6,367 nucleotides of DNA from Anaerolineales bacterium (GTDB taxonomy: Bacteria > Chloroflexota > Anaerolineae > 4572-78 > NAK82), in the NCBI GenBank assembly GCA_024643945.1, contig JAHELX010000018.1:4876-11242 (forward strand). The letters are read 5' to 3'. Made by a program: the position numbers and the translations under genes. Below the pieces are notes generated by a model. The model saw nothing but the letters and a program-made list of their open reading frames with translations, was not told where the DNA came from and ran no database searches. This document shows, in pieces, positions 1-5,902 of the stretch (its first letter is position 1; the number at the start of each line of letters is the position of its first letter).

Positions 1-16
1 AAATCACTTTGATGGG

Positions 17-37
17 GCACTAGTGAATCACTATTGC
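17..37. promoter_or_regulatory. Operator-like dyad abutting the L,D-transpeptidase promoter
   Basis: The core TAGTGA-A-TCACTA (21-33) is a perfect 6+6 inverted repeat around one base. After one mismatch (20/34) the symmetry resumes for three more pairs (GCA at 17-19 with TGC at 35-37), so 9 of 10 pairs match over 21 bp. It touches and overlaps the proposed -35 box at 34-39, where a repressor or activator would act. AATCACT occurs at 26-32 and again at 2-8, so a second half-site may lie upstream. No regulator family can be named from the sequence. Confidence 0.45.
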
Positions 38-63
38 ATTTCACCTACAATTTGTGGTAAAAT
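34..63 (+). promoter_or_regulatory. Sigma70-type promoter of the L,D-transpeptidase gene
   Basis: A -35 box TTGCAT (34-39) is followed after 18 bp by a -10 box TAAAAT (58-63), which is preceded by TG one base upstream (extended -10). Transcription would start near base 70, giving a leader of about 26 nt that contains the ribosome binding site TAAGGGG (84-90). The proposed recA promoter in this window uses the same -35 hexamer. Assigned by eye; no mapped start site is available. Confidence 0.5.
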
Positions 64-95
64 TGAGCATCCTCCTCCAATCGTAAGGGGATGCA

Positions 96-1193
96 GTGGC
101 TAATTCACAAAAACTTGCAGGCGACGTCCCATCGTTGCTGCGAAATGGGTTATTAGCTGGACGTGCCGGCAATTACTCCGAAGCACGTCTTTGGTTTCGA
201 GCTGCTCTGGACGTGGACCCGGACAACATCACGGCTTTGCTCTGGTTGGCCTGGTTAGCGCCTACCCGGCACGAGAGTTTGGTGCTGCTCAGCCGCGTGT
301 TAGAGTTGGACCCGAAAAACGAGCGCGCGCATGCCGCTATTCGCTGGACACGTCGCCGCCCTTCAATCAGCCAGGCCTCTCCTGATGCGCCAGGTGGCGA
401 CGACCTGTTCGATGCCGATCAACCACCAAAGGTTCAGGGCGTCCACCGCCTCATCGGTCCTTTGGGGCTGTTACTGGTGGTTGCTGTTTGTTTGTTTGTC
501 AGTGGAGTGGTGCTGGTAGCCTGGTACTCACCAGCCGCAGTTCTGGCCTGGGTCTTGCCTACTGCCACCCCAACGATAACACCTACTCCGACCTTCACTT
601 CCACTCCCACAGCCATTCCGACGGCTACCGCTACCTTTACGCCCACGCCCACTCCCAGTCCAACGCCAACAGCTACTGTTCCCAACACCCCTACCCCGAC
701 GCTCACATCTAGTCCAATGCCGACGCCCGCTGTGCCGCCTCTTTCGCCAAGCGCTACGCCGGTGCCGGTCATATCGCCTCCCGTTGTTGCCGGCGAGAAG
801 TGGATTGGCGTGGACCTGACCCTCCAGCGACTGACGGCCTATGAAGGGAACACCCCTGTCTTTCAAGCCCTTGTCTCTACCGGGCTGCCCAACACGCCCA
901 CTGTCGTTGGCCAGTTCCATATTTATTGGAAGTTATCATCTACCGCCATGGCCGGACCAGGCTACTATTTGCCTGGCGTGCCGTACACCATGTATTTTTA
1001 CCGCGGCTATGCTCTGCATGGTACTTACTGGCACAACAACTTCGGCCGCCCGATGAGTCATGGCTGTGTGAATCTGCGCACCGAGGATGCCCAATGGCTT
1101 TTCAATTGGGCCGACCCACCCCTGCCTGGTGGTGCCAGCCACGTGCGAGCAAGTGACGCCAATCCTGGTACACTGGTCGTTGTGCACTACTAA
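96..1193 (+). CDS. Membrane-anchored L,D-transpeptidase (YkuD domain) with N-terminal TPR-like segment and Thr-Pro linker
   Basis: This 365-residue protein is predicted to cross-link peptidoglycan stem peptides (3-3 bonds) or attach proteins to the wall, the known activity of YkuD-family L,D-transpeptidases. Domains in order: a TPR-like helical segment (about 12-88, with the pattern GNYSEARLWFRAALDVDPDN and a second partial copy ending LELDPKNERAHA); a basic stretch RRR near 86-88; a membrane helix (about 119-143); a Thr/Pro-rich spacer (about 155-229); and a YkuD domain (about 235-365). The catalytic signature is intact: H308-G309, then S321-H322-G323-C324-V325-N326, with C324 the nucleophile. 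Positive charges before the helix suggest the TPR part is cytoplasmic and the enzyme extracellular. GTG at 96 is chosen as start because TAAGGGG ends 5 nt before it; the ATG at 91 is in another frame. The domain call is firm, the exact substrate unknown. Confidence 0.9.
   Translation: MANSQKLAGDVPSLLRNGLLAGRAGNYSEARLWFRAALDVDPDNITALLWLAWLAPTRHESLVLLSRVLELDPKNERAHAAIRWTRRRPSISQASPDAPGGDDLFDADQPPKVQGVHRLIGPLGLLLVVAVCLFVSGVVLVAWYSPAAVLAWVLPTATPTITPTPTFTSTPTAIPTATATFTPTPTPSPTPTATVPNTPTPTLTSSPMPTPAVPPLSPSATPVPVISPPVVAGEKWIGVDLTLQRLTAYEGNTPVFQALVSTGLPNTPTVVGQFHIYWKLSSTAMAGPGYYLPGVPYTMYFYRGYALHGTYWHNNFGRPMSHGCVNLRTEDAQWLFNWADPPLPGGASHVRASDANPGTLVVVHY
558..770 (+). repeat. Low-complexity Thr-Pro coding repeat (spacer)
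   Basis: About 70 codons of imperfect TP, TPT and TATP units (ACN-CCN codons) form the spacer between the membrane helix and the catalytic domain. Such linkers are thought to hold a surface enzyme away from the membrane, and they are often O-glycosylated. The repetition also makes open frames of Val-Gly type on the opposite strand that are not genes. Unit number may vary between strains by slippage. Confidence 0.8.
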
Positions 1194-1214
1194 CCCTTTC
1201 GCTGGGTAAATGAA

Positions 1215-1242
1215 AAAGCCGCTCCGGAGCGGCTTTCTTTTT
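1215..1242. terminator. Bidirectional intrinsic terminator between convergent genes
   Basis: AAAGCCGCTCC (1215-1225) and GGAGCGGCTTT (1226-1236) form a perfect 11+11 palindrome. On the plus strand it runs into TTTCTTTTTG; on the minus strand the reverse complement ends in TTTTTCA. It lies 21 bp after the transpeptidase stop codon and 26 bp or more after the rny stop codon, so one hairpin can end both transcripts. Confidence 0.9.
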
Positions 1243-1268
1243 GTCTGCAACTCTTGCGCTTCAGGTTG

Positions 1269-2801
1269 TTATTTTGCGTAGTCCACCGCGCGGGTCTCGC
1301 GGATCACCGTCACCTTGATCTGGCCTGGATAATCCAGGCTTTCTTCCACCCTGCGCGCGATGTCTTTGGATAAGTTGATAGCAGAATAATCGTCGATCTC
1401 TTCTGGTTTGACGATGATGCGCAACTCACGCCCGGCCTGGATAGCGTAACTCTCCTCCACTCCCTCGAACGAGTTGGCCACTTCTTCCAAGGCCTTGATG
1501 CGTTTTACATAAGTCTCTAAGCTCTCACGTCGAGCGCCCGGGCGTGCGCCAGAAATGGCGTCGGCTGCTTCTACGATGACGGCTTCTAGCGAGTCTTGCT
1601 CGGTCTCGTGGTGATGCGAGGCGATGATATTCACTACTTTGGGATGGACACCGCATCGCTTGGCGATGTCAGCGCCAATCAGGGCGTGCGGGCCTTCTAC
1701 TTCGTGGTCTATTGCTTTGCCGATGTCGTGCAATAGTGCCCCTTCTTTGGCAATCTGCACATCAGCCCCCAGTTCGGCAGCCAGGATGCCAGCGATCTGG
1801 GCGCATTCAATAGCGTGTTGATGTTGATTTTGGCCGTAACTGGTACGATACTTGAGTCGTCCCAACAGTTTGATGATGTCGGGGTGCAAACCGTGGACGC
1901 CAGCTTCCAGGAGAGCCGCTTCGCCTTCTTCGAGGATGGTTTGGTCGACTTCCTGGCGCGCTTTTTGTACGGTGTTTTCGATGCGGGCAGGGTGAATCCG
2001 TCCGTCGGTGACAAGTTTGGACATCGCGAGGCGTGCAACTTCACGCCGTACCGGGTCGAAGCCCGAGAGAATGATGGCTTCCGGCGTGTCGTCCACGATG
2101 ACGTCAATGCCGGTGGCGTTTTCAAAGGCCCGGATGTTGCGACCCTGACGCCCGATGATGCGCCCCTTCATGTCCTCGCTCGGTAGTGGCACTGCCGATA
2201 CGACCATCTCAGAAACCTGATCCGAGGCAATACGTTGGATGGCGAGGGCAATGATTTTGCGCGCCCGCCGATCGCCCTCAGCCTTGGCCTCCGCTTCTAT
2301 CTCCCGCACAATCCGGGCCATATCTTGGCGTACATCTTTTTCCACCGTTTTCAATAATATTTCTTTAGCCTCTTCTTGTGTCAGGCCTGAGACACGTTCA
2401 AGTTCGGCTGCCTGCTCTTCGTAGAGCTTGTTAATTTCATTCGCGCGGCGGTCGAGAGCGCTCTGTCGTTTGTTGATCGCTCGTTCTCGATTGTCAATGC
2501 TTTCAAAGCGGCGATCCAACACCTCCTGCCGCTTCTGCAGGCGCTCCTCTTGCCGCCGTAGTTCGGCGCGTTTGCGTTCCGTTTCCGCCTCGAGCTCGTC
2601 ACGCAGCCGAATGGTCTCCTCTTTGGTCTGGAGTAGGAGATCCTTTTTTTGCGCTTCGGCCTCAGCCAGGATGCGTTCAGCCTCAGCCTGGGCCGACTTC
2701 AGCTTGACTTCTCCCAAATATTGCCTGAGGAAATAGCCAAGCAAAAAGGCGACCACTCCGACGCTGAGCGCAACTATCAGTATAACAAAAGGGTTCCCCA
2801 T
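1269..2801 (-). CDS. rny: Ribonuclease Y
   Basis: RNase Y is the membrane-bound endoribonuclease that starts decay of many mRNAs in bacteria lacking an RNase E-centred pathway. The 510-residue length matches the family (about 520 in Bacillus). Visible parts: an N-terminal membrane helix (about 5-25); a long charged coiled coil (about 30-190) rich in E, R, K and Q; a KH RNA-binding domain with [10 protein letters not shown] at 213-222; and an HD phosphohydrolase domain with metal ligands H329, H358-D359 (LLHDIGK) and D414, followed by the conserved [13 protein letters not shown] stretch. The ATG at 2799-2801 has AGAGG 9 nt upstream (2811-2815). It lies 165 bp downstream of recX and may share its transcript or use a promoter in that gap. 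It ends at the shared terminator. No defect is seen. Confidence 0.97.
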   Translation of the reverse strand: MGNPFVILIVALSVGVVAFLLGYFLRQYLGEVKLKSAQAEAERILAEAEAQKKDLLLQTKEETIRLRDELEAETERKRAELRRQEERLQKRQEVLDRRFESIDNRERAINKRQSALDRRANEINKLYEEQAAELERVSGLTQEEAKEILLKTVEKDVRQDMARIVREIEAEAKAEGDRRARKIIALAIQRIASDQVSEMVVSAVPLPSEDMKGRIIGRQGRNIRAFENATGIDVIVDDTPEAIILSGFDPVRREVARLAMSKLVTDGRIHPARIENTVQKARQEVDQTILEEGEAALLEAGVHGLHPDIIKLLGRLKYRTSYGQNQHQHAIECAQIAGILAAELGADVQIAKEGALLHDIGKAIDHEVEGPHALIGADIAKRCGVHPKVVNIIASHHHETEQDSLEAVIVEAADAISGARPGARRESLETYVKRIKALEEVANSFEGVEESYAIQAGRELRIIVKPEEIDDYSAINLSKDIARRVEESLDYPGQIKVTVIRETRAVDYAK

Positions 2802-2882
2802 TGTTTGTTTCCTCTTTCTCCTCGTCTAATCTGGTTCCCGGTGTGAAGCGTCATATCTTGAAGCATTGTTGGCAGAGCATTA

Positions 2883-2919
2883 GCATGCGTTATCTGCGTT
2901 TCGCACCTGAGAGTCTTCT
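2883..2919 (-). repeat. Copy B of a diverged motif shared with 4193-4227
   Basis: On the plus strand this reads GCATG, six variable bases, CTGCGTTTCGC, one variable base, CC, then (after TG) AGAGTC. The copy at 4193-4227 has the same order and the same 6-base gap. Within CATG..CC, 18 of 24 positions agree. The core GCG-TTT-CGC is itself symmetric. This copy begins about 50 bp beyond the recX stop codon, inside the rny leader. Function unknown; it could be a protein site or an RNA element. Confidence 0.4.
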
Positions 2920-2926
2920 CTTGTTA

Positions 2927-2967
2927 ATTATGCCCAACCCGGGTGCTTCACGTAAGTTGGGTATAGT
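2927..2967 (-). other. Hairpin overlapping the recX stop codon
   Basis: In the minus-strand transcript CCCAAC (2961-2956) pairs with GTTGGG (2938-2933), and after one mismatch TAT pairs with ATA, around a 17-nt loop. The arm touches the recX TGA (2967-2969). There is no U-run after it (it continues ATTAACAAG), so it is a weak terminator at best and could instead be an mRNA-stabilising or pausing structure. A poor promoter-like pair (TTACGT, 17 bp, CATAAT, 2955 to 2927) lies in the same bases. Confidence 0.4.
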
Positions 2968-3596
2968 CAGTCTTCTATTTTCAATACCTGGCAAACTCTT
3001 TCAAAGGATAAGGCAATCGTGCCGTAATCAAATCCACGGCGACTCAGATAGCCCGTCACTTTTTGACGCAGTTCTTCGCGCGACAGGTTAGCCCATCGGG
3101 ACAGCCTGCTTTCGACGGCGTGCCAGGCAGCCGCTTCGTCGTCCAGGCCGTTCAGCACCCGAGCGATGATTTGATTGCTCACGCCTTTTTGGCGGAGTTC
3201 GTAGCGCAGGGCGCGTTGACTGCGGGGCTTGAATCGCTCGCGATTTTCCACCCAAAAGCGGGCGAATGCTTCGTCATCCAGATAATTGGCTTGCTCCAGG
3301 CGCGCGACGACGTTGGCCACCAATTCTCCGACAAATCCTTTGCCACACAGGTAGCGTTCCACCTCTACCCGGCTGCGAGGCCGGTAGCTCAAGAGGCGTA
3401 CCGCTTGGTCGAAGGCTCGGTTCTGCTCATCTTCCGCCTTGAGCGTGGCAATTTCTGCGTCGGATAATACCTGGCCTTTGCGCAGCCGTGCCGCTTCAAT
3501 GGCGTTCAGCCCAAAGGCGTACTCTCCATCCAGGTAGACGTTGACTCGTTCTTTGTTGCGTTTCTGGAACTTCAGTGCCGTGATGGTACCTGCCAT
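2967..3596 (-). CDS. recX: Regulatory protein RecX
   Basis: RecX binds RecA filaments and modulates (usually inhibits) recombinase and coprotease activity. The 209-residue protein has an N-terminal beta-rich region (about 4-30, ALKFQKRNKERVNVYLDGEY) and then three tandem three-helix RecX repeats (about 59-105, 107-150 and 155-205). The characteristic YLDDEAFARFW is at 105-115, followed by the RF-PRSQRALRYELRQKGV segment, and the YLSRRGFDY motif starts at 183. Length lies between the E. coli (166) and Bacillus (264) proteins. The ATG at 3594-3596 is preceded by only a weak GTGGAC-type Shine-Dalgarno and, 16 nt further, by a strong terminator, so expression should be low and dependent on read-through. 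It lies 674 bp downstream of recA and 165 bp upstream of rny. Confidence 0.95.
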   Translation of the reverse strand: MAGTITALKFQKRNKERVNVYLDGEYAFGLNAIEAARLRKGQVLSDAEIATLKAEDEQNRAFDQAVRLLSYRPRSRVEVERYLCGKGFVGELVANVVARLEQANYLDDEAFARFWVENRERFKPRSQRALRYELRQKGVSNQIIARVLNGLDDEAAAWHAVESRLSRWANLSREELRQKVTGYLSRRGFDYGTIALSFERVCQVLKIED

Positions 3597-3612
3597 GCGT
3601 CCACATTACCCG

Positions 3613-3652
3613 AAAAAAAGACAAGCTATAGCACATCGCGCCACAGCTTGTC
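3613..3652 (-). terminator. Strong intrinsic terminator just before recX
   Basis: In the minus-strand RNA, GACAAGCU at 3652-3645 pairs with AGCUUGUC at 3627-3620. The pairing continues inward through three G-U and four Watson-Crick pairs to a 15-bp stem with a 3-nt GAU loop. Seven U follow (plus-strand A at 3613-3619). The G-U pairs would be C-A mismatches in a plus-strand transcript, so the structure is specific to the recA-to-recX direction. Only 16 nt separate the U-run from the recX ATG, leaving no room for another promoter. A second ACAAGCU (3680-3674) could pair with the 3' arm as an antiterminator; that part is inference. Confidence 0.85.
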
Positions 3653-4270
3653 ACGATCGTCAAAAAACAATAGAGCTTGTACGTCGATATTATGAAGCTA
3701 CTACCCTTGTCTCGAAAGGTCTCCGAGCCCGAGTTTCAGCCCAAACGTTGGCCAAACCAGATTGGATGTTCGATCATAATTTTTTTTCATAGTATCTGGT
3801 TTCAAACTGCTCTGTAATCGGCTCAACCGGCATCATTGACCACGTTACCCGTTCGGCTGCCCGTCTTGCCTGCACCTACCTGCACCACTAGCGCAGGCAC
3901 AGGTTGCCGAGCCAGGGAGCTCACTGCGAAGCATGGGGATACTTTGCTCTAACGGGTTATGAATCACCTTATCGACGAACCGCCGAAAACTGGCCCTTGT
4001 GTGCACCTTGCTCTGGTTCTTTACCTCGGATGCTACATACAATTTCGCTGGGCCATATCCAAAACGTGCGGTTCAAGCTCATAACATTGCTAGCTGTGGC
4101 GTAGGGTCAGCAAGCGAATTTATGCTCGGTAGTCTAACTCTTGGTGCGAAATGCCTTCACTGTGGTGCAGTTCAATGTGTTTAATAGCACAGACATGTCT
4201 CGCCTGCGTTTCGCGCCAGAGTCACTCTAATGGCGACATAACTACCTACGTGCAGGTGCATCGCTGACTG
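3653..4270. other. Gene-free region between recA and the recX terminator
   Basis: No open frame here has a convincing start, ribosome site or recognisable product on either strand. Visible structure includes a stem TGCCTGC/GCAGGCA (3867-3873 with 3893-3899); a 10-bp-spaced direct repeat of TGCACC (3871 and 3881); a 10-bp palindrome AGACATGTCT (4191-4200); an 8-base T run (3780-3787); and several small CCAA/TTGG hairpins near 3730-3770. No tmRNA, RNase P, SRP or tRNA signature was recognised. It could be a long recA 3' untranslated region, an unannotated small RNA ending at the 3613-3652 terminator, or decayed coding sequence. Confidence 0.5.
4193..4227 (-). repeat. Copy A of a diverged motif shared with 2883-2919
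   Basis: Plus-strand order: ACATG, six variable bases, CTGCGTTTCGC, G, CC, AGAGTC. The segment AGAGTGACTCT in the reverse orientation is an 11-bp dyad; the other copy has GAGAAGACTCTC in the corresponding place. This copy begins about 45 bp past the recA stop codon. A matching 11-mer alone could occur by chance in a window of this size; the equal spacing to CATG, the shared CC and AGAGTC, and the similar position after a rec gene are what make it notable. Confidence 0.4.
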
Positions 4271-4279
4271 TTATGTGCC
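4232..4279 (-). other. Hairpin spanning the recA stop codon
   Basis: ACATAAC (transcript 4276-4270) pairs perfectly with GTTATGT (4242-4236). After a single bulged base, GGC (4279-4277) pairs with GCC (4234-4232), giving a 10-bp stem that includes the TAA stop (4273-4271). The 27-nt loop can form an inner ACCT/AGGT pairing. No U-run follows, so it is not a standard intrinsic terminator; it may protect the 3' end of the message or cause pausing. Confidence 0.45.
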
Positions 4280-5314
4280 TGCCTCTGCTGTAGCATGTGC
4301 ACCTTCTGCCGGAACTTCTAAAATCGGTAAATCTTTCGCTTGACGCACCTGGTTTTCGATTTCTAAAGCGATGTCGGGGTTATCACGCAGGAATTGCTTA
4401 CTGTTCTCCCGCCCTTGCCCCAGCCGGGTCTCACCGTACGAGTAGAACGATCCCCGCTTGTCCACGATCCCGGCATCCACCGCGATGTCCAGCACATCCC
4501 CTACCTTCGAGATGCCCTCGTTGTACATAATGTCAAACTCGGCCACCTTGAAGGGCGGTGCTACCTTGTTCTTCTTCACCGTCACCTTCGTCCGGTTGCC
4601 GATGACGTCACCCCCCTCTTTGATGGCTTGCACCCGCCGCATGTCCAGCCGCACCGAGGCATAAAAACGCAGCGCCATCCCACCCGAGGTCGTCTCCGGA
4701 TTGCCGAACATCACCCCGATCTTCTGCCGCAACTGATTGGTGAAGATGAAAGCGGCGTTGCTCTGCTTCACCGCCCCCGACAGCTTGCGCAACGCCTGGC
4801 TCATCAGCCGCGCCTGCAAGCCGACGTGGGCATCCCCCATCTCCCCCTCAATCTCGGCCCGGGGCACCAGCGCCGCCACCGAGTCGATGACTATCACGTC
4901 GATCGCCCCGCTGCGCACCAACGCCTCGGCAATCTCCAACGCCTGCTCCCCCGTATCCGGCTGCGAGATGTACAGGTTGTCCACGTCTACCCCGCAGCGG
5001 GCGGCGTAGAGGGGGTCCAGCGCGTGCTCCACGTCGACGAAGGCGGCGATGCCCCCCCGCTTCTGCGCCTCGGCGATGATGTGCTGGCAGAGGGTGGTCT
5101 TGCCCGACGATTCTGGCCCGTAGATCTCGATCACCCGGCCGCGCGGGACGCCGCCCACCCCCAGGGCGATGTCCAGAGAGAGGGAGCCGGTGGAGATGGC
5201 TTCCACGTGCAGGTGGGTGCTCTCCCCCAACTTCATAATCGCCCCGTCACCAAACCGCTTGCGCAGGTTGACCAGGGCAATTTCCAATGCTTTTGCCCGA
5301 CCAGAATCGTTCAT
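4271..5314 (-). CDS. recA: Recombinase RecA
   Basis: RecA is the ATP-dependent strand-exchange protein of homologous repair and, where LexA exists, the coprotease that triggers the SOS response. The 347-residue protein is full length. Visible motifs: Walker A GPESSGKT (67-74), catalytic E96 in VDVEHALDP, Walker [11 protein letters not shown] (140-149), loop L1 around 154-170 ([20 protein letters not shown]), loop L2 around 191-212 ([20 protein letters not shown] plus GG), and YNEGISK in the C-terminal half. The tail ([15 protein letters not shown]) is short and only mildly acidic. The ATG at 5312-5314 fits the family N terminus, although the nearest Shine-Dalgarno match (AGTAGG, 13 nt upstream) is badly spaced. 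The middle of the gene is much richer in G+C than its ends and its neighbours. A promoter of its own lies 36-64 bp upstream. Confidence 0.98.
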   Translation of the reverse strand: MNDSGRAKALEIALVNLRKRFGDGAIMKLGESTHLHVEAISTGSLSLDIALGVGGVPRGRVIEIYGPESSGKTTLCQHIIAEAQKRGGIAAFVDVEHALDPLYAARCGVDVDNLYISQPDTGEQALEIAEALVRSGAIDVIVIDSVAALVPRAEIEGEMGDAHVGLQARLMSQALRKLSGAVKQSNAAFIFTNQLRQKIGVMFGNPETTSGGMALRFYASVRLDMRRVQAIKEGGDVIGNRTKVTVKKNKVAPPFKVAEFDIMYNEGISKVGDVLDIAVDAGIVDKRGSFYSYGETRLGQGRENSKQFLRDNPDIALEIENQVRQAKDLPILEVPAEGAHATAEAGT

Positions 5315-5322
5315 GGTTTGTG

Positions 5323-5338
5323 TTGTACCTACTTGTAC
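5323..5338. promoter_or_regulatory. Possible operator in the recA leader
   Basis: TTGTAC occurs twice exactly 10 bp apart (5323-5328 and 5333-5338, joined by CTAC), which also gives the symmetric arrangement GTAC-N6-GTAC. It would lie about 5-20 bp downstream of the predicted recA transcription start, a place where a repressor such as LexA could block elongation. It does not match the Bacillus, E. coli or cyanobacterial LexA consensus as I know them, so the regulator is unassigned. Confidence 0.35.
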
Positions 5339-5349
5339 GTTGTTGACTA

Positions 5350-5378
5350 GTTTACCTCATTCAAGCTGAAAATGCAAG
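5350..5378 (-). promoter_or_regulatory. recA promoter
   Basis: Read on the minus strand: TTGCAT (5378-5373), a 17-bp spacer, then TAAACT (5355-5350). This predicts a start near 5343 and a leader of about 29 nt to the recA ATG. It falls in the 89-bp gap after the DinB gene, where no terminator is visible, so recA may also receive read-through from upstream. Confidence 0.5.
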
Positions 5379-5403
5379 TAACCCCTGGCAGGCAAGTGAC
5401 CTA

Positions 5404-5880
5404 TCATCTGCTACTTCGCAGCTTAATCTCGTCCCGATGGTCTCGCTCGTGTCGATACGGGACACGCAATACGCTGGCCAGAGTAATAGGATCACCCCAT
5501 ACGGCATGCGAGCCGGTGCGCTTCAGCGTCTGTTTGGGTATCTCGTCAAGCAGCATCAACAGTTGCTCGCGGGTGGCAGCCAGTTCCGCTAATGTCTCTT
5601 TCCAGGTTAGCTCAGCTCGCTGCGCCCGCTGGCGAGCATTCCAGGCGTCAACGTCATAGGCGTCGGCAACCGGCCGCTTTTCTGTCAACATGCGCCGGGC
5701 AAAGGCAACTACTGCCTCCTCGACAGCAGCCAGGTGAGCCACGTGATCTTTAATAGACCAGGCATCAGGCCACAGTCGTCGCTGTGCCTCTTCTTCGCTG
5801 AGGTCCTTTAACAGTGATAGCGTAGCCTGGCGGTCTTCCATCAGTCGCTGCCGAATTTCAGAAATCGTGTCGCGTGCCAT
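5404..5880 (-). CDS. DinB-superfamily (DUF664/DinB_2-like) putative metal-binding protein
   Basis: A 158-residue, largely helical protein that fits the DinB/YfiT four-helix-bundle superfamily. Members bind a divalent metal through three histidines; some are thiol-dependent S-transferases, most have no known reaction. Seen here: DLSEEEAQRRLWPDAWSIKD leading into H46 and H49 (WSIKDHVAHL), and a C-terminal H144/H148 pair (YRHERDH), the spacing expected of the metal site. The ATG at 5878-5880 is preferred: a frame-compatible TTG at 5934 would add 18 residues, but it lies inside the MITE-like repeat and the added peptide does not look like family sequence. No good Shine-Dalgarno precedes the ATG. 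The gene is 89 bp upstream of recA, same strand. The name DinB comes from a damage-inducible Bacillus gene and is not the Pol IV dinB, so a DNA-damage role should not be assumed. Confidence 0.82.
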   Translation of the reverse strand: MARDTISEIRQRLMEDRQATLSLLKDLSEEEAQRRLWPDAWSIKDHVAHLAAVEEAVVAFARRMLTEKRPVADAYDVDAWNARQRAQRAELTWKETLAELAATREQLLMLLDEIPKQTLKRTGSHAVWGDPITLASVLRVPYRHERDHRDEIKLRSSR

Positions 5881-5902
5881 AAGCTGTGAAGTTAAAACAG
5901 CT

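Noticed and set aside
91..93. ATG as start of the L,D-transpeptidase
   Set aside because: It is in a different frame from the long open frame; the GTG at 96 is in frame and correctly spaced from TAAGGGG.
434..772. A Val-Gly repeat open frame on the minus strand
   Set aside because: It is the complement of the Thr-Pro codons of the transpeptidase linker and has no independent support.
3541..3792. An 83-codon plus-strand frame overlapping the recX start
   Set aside because: It overlaps the start of recX and the terminator on the other strand, has no ribosome site and no recognisable motif; a decayed transposase fragment was considered but nothing supports it.
3844..3960. Possible integron attC site (ACCCGTT at one end, AACGGGT at the other)
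   Set aside because: The ends pair over only about 7 bp, the interior does not form the bulged hairpin of attC, and no integrase or cassette is nearby.
3845..4042. A 65-codon minus-strand frame in the recA-recX gap
   Set aside because: Composition is unlike the neighbouring genes, no hydrophobic core or motif is seen and no Shine-Dalgarno precedes it.
4066..4085. tRNA T-arm-like GTGCGGTTCAAGCTC
   Set aside because: The flanking bases do not form the T stem and no acceptor, D or anticodon arms can be found at the right distances.
4394..5350. A 318-codon open frame on the plus strand antisense to recA
   Set aside because: It is the GC-rich shadow of recA: the product is His/Arg/Pro/Leu-rich without motifs, while the minus strand encodes a complete RecA with all catalytic residues.
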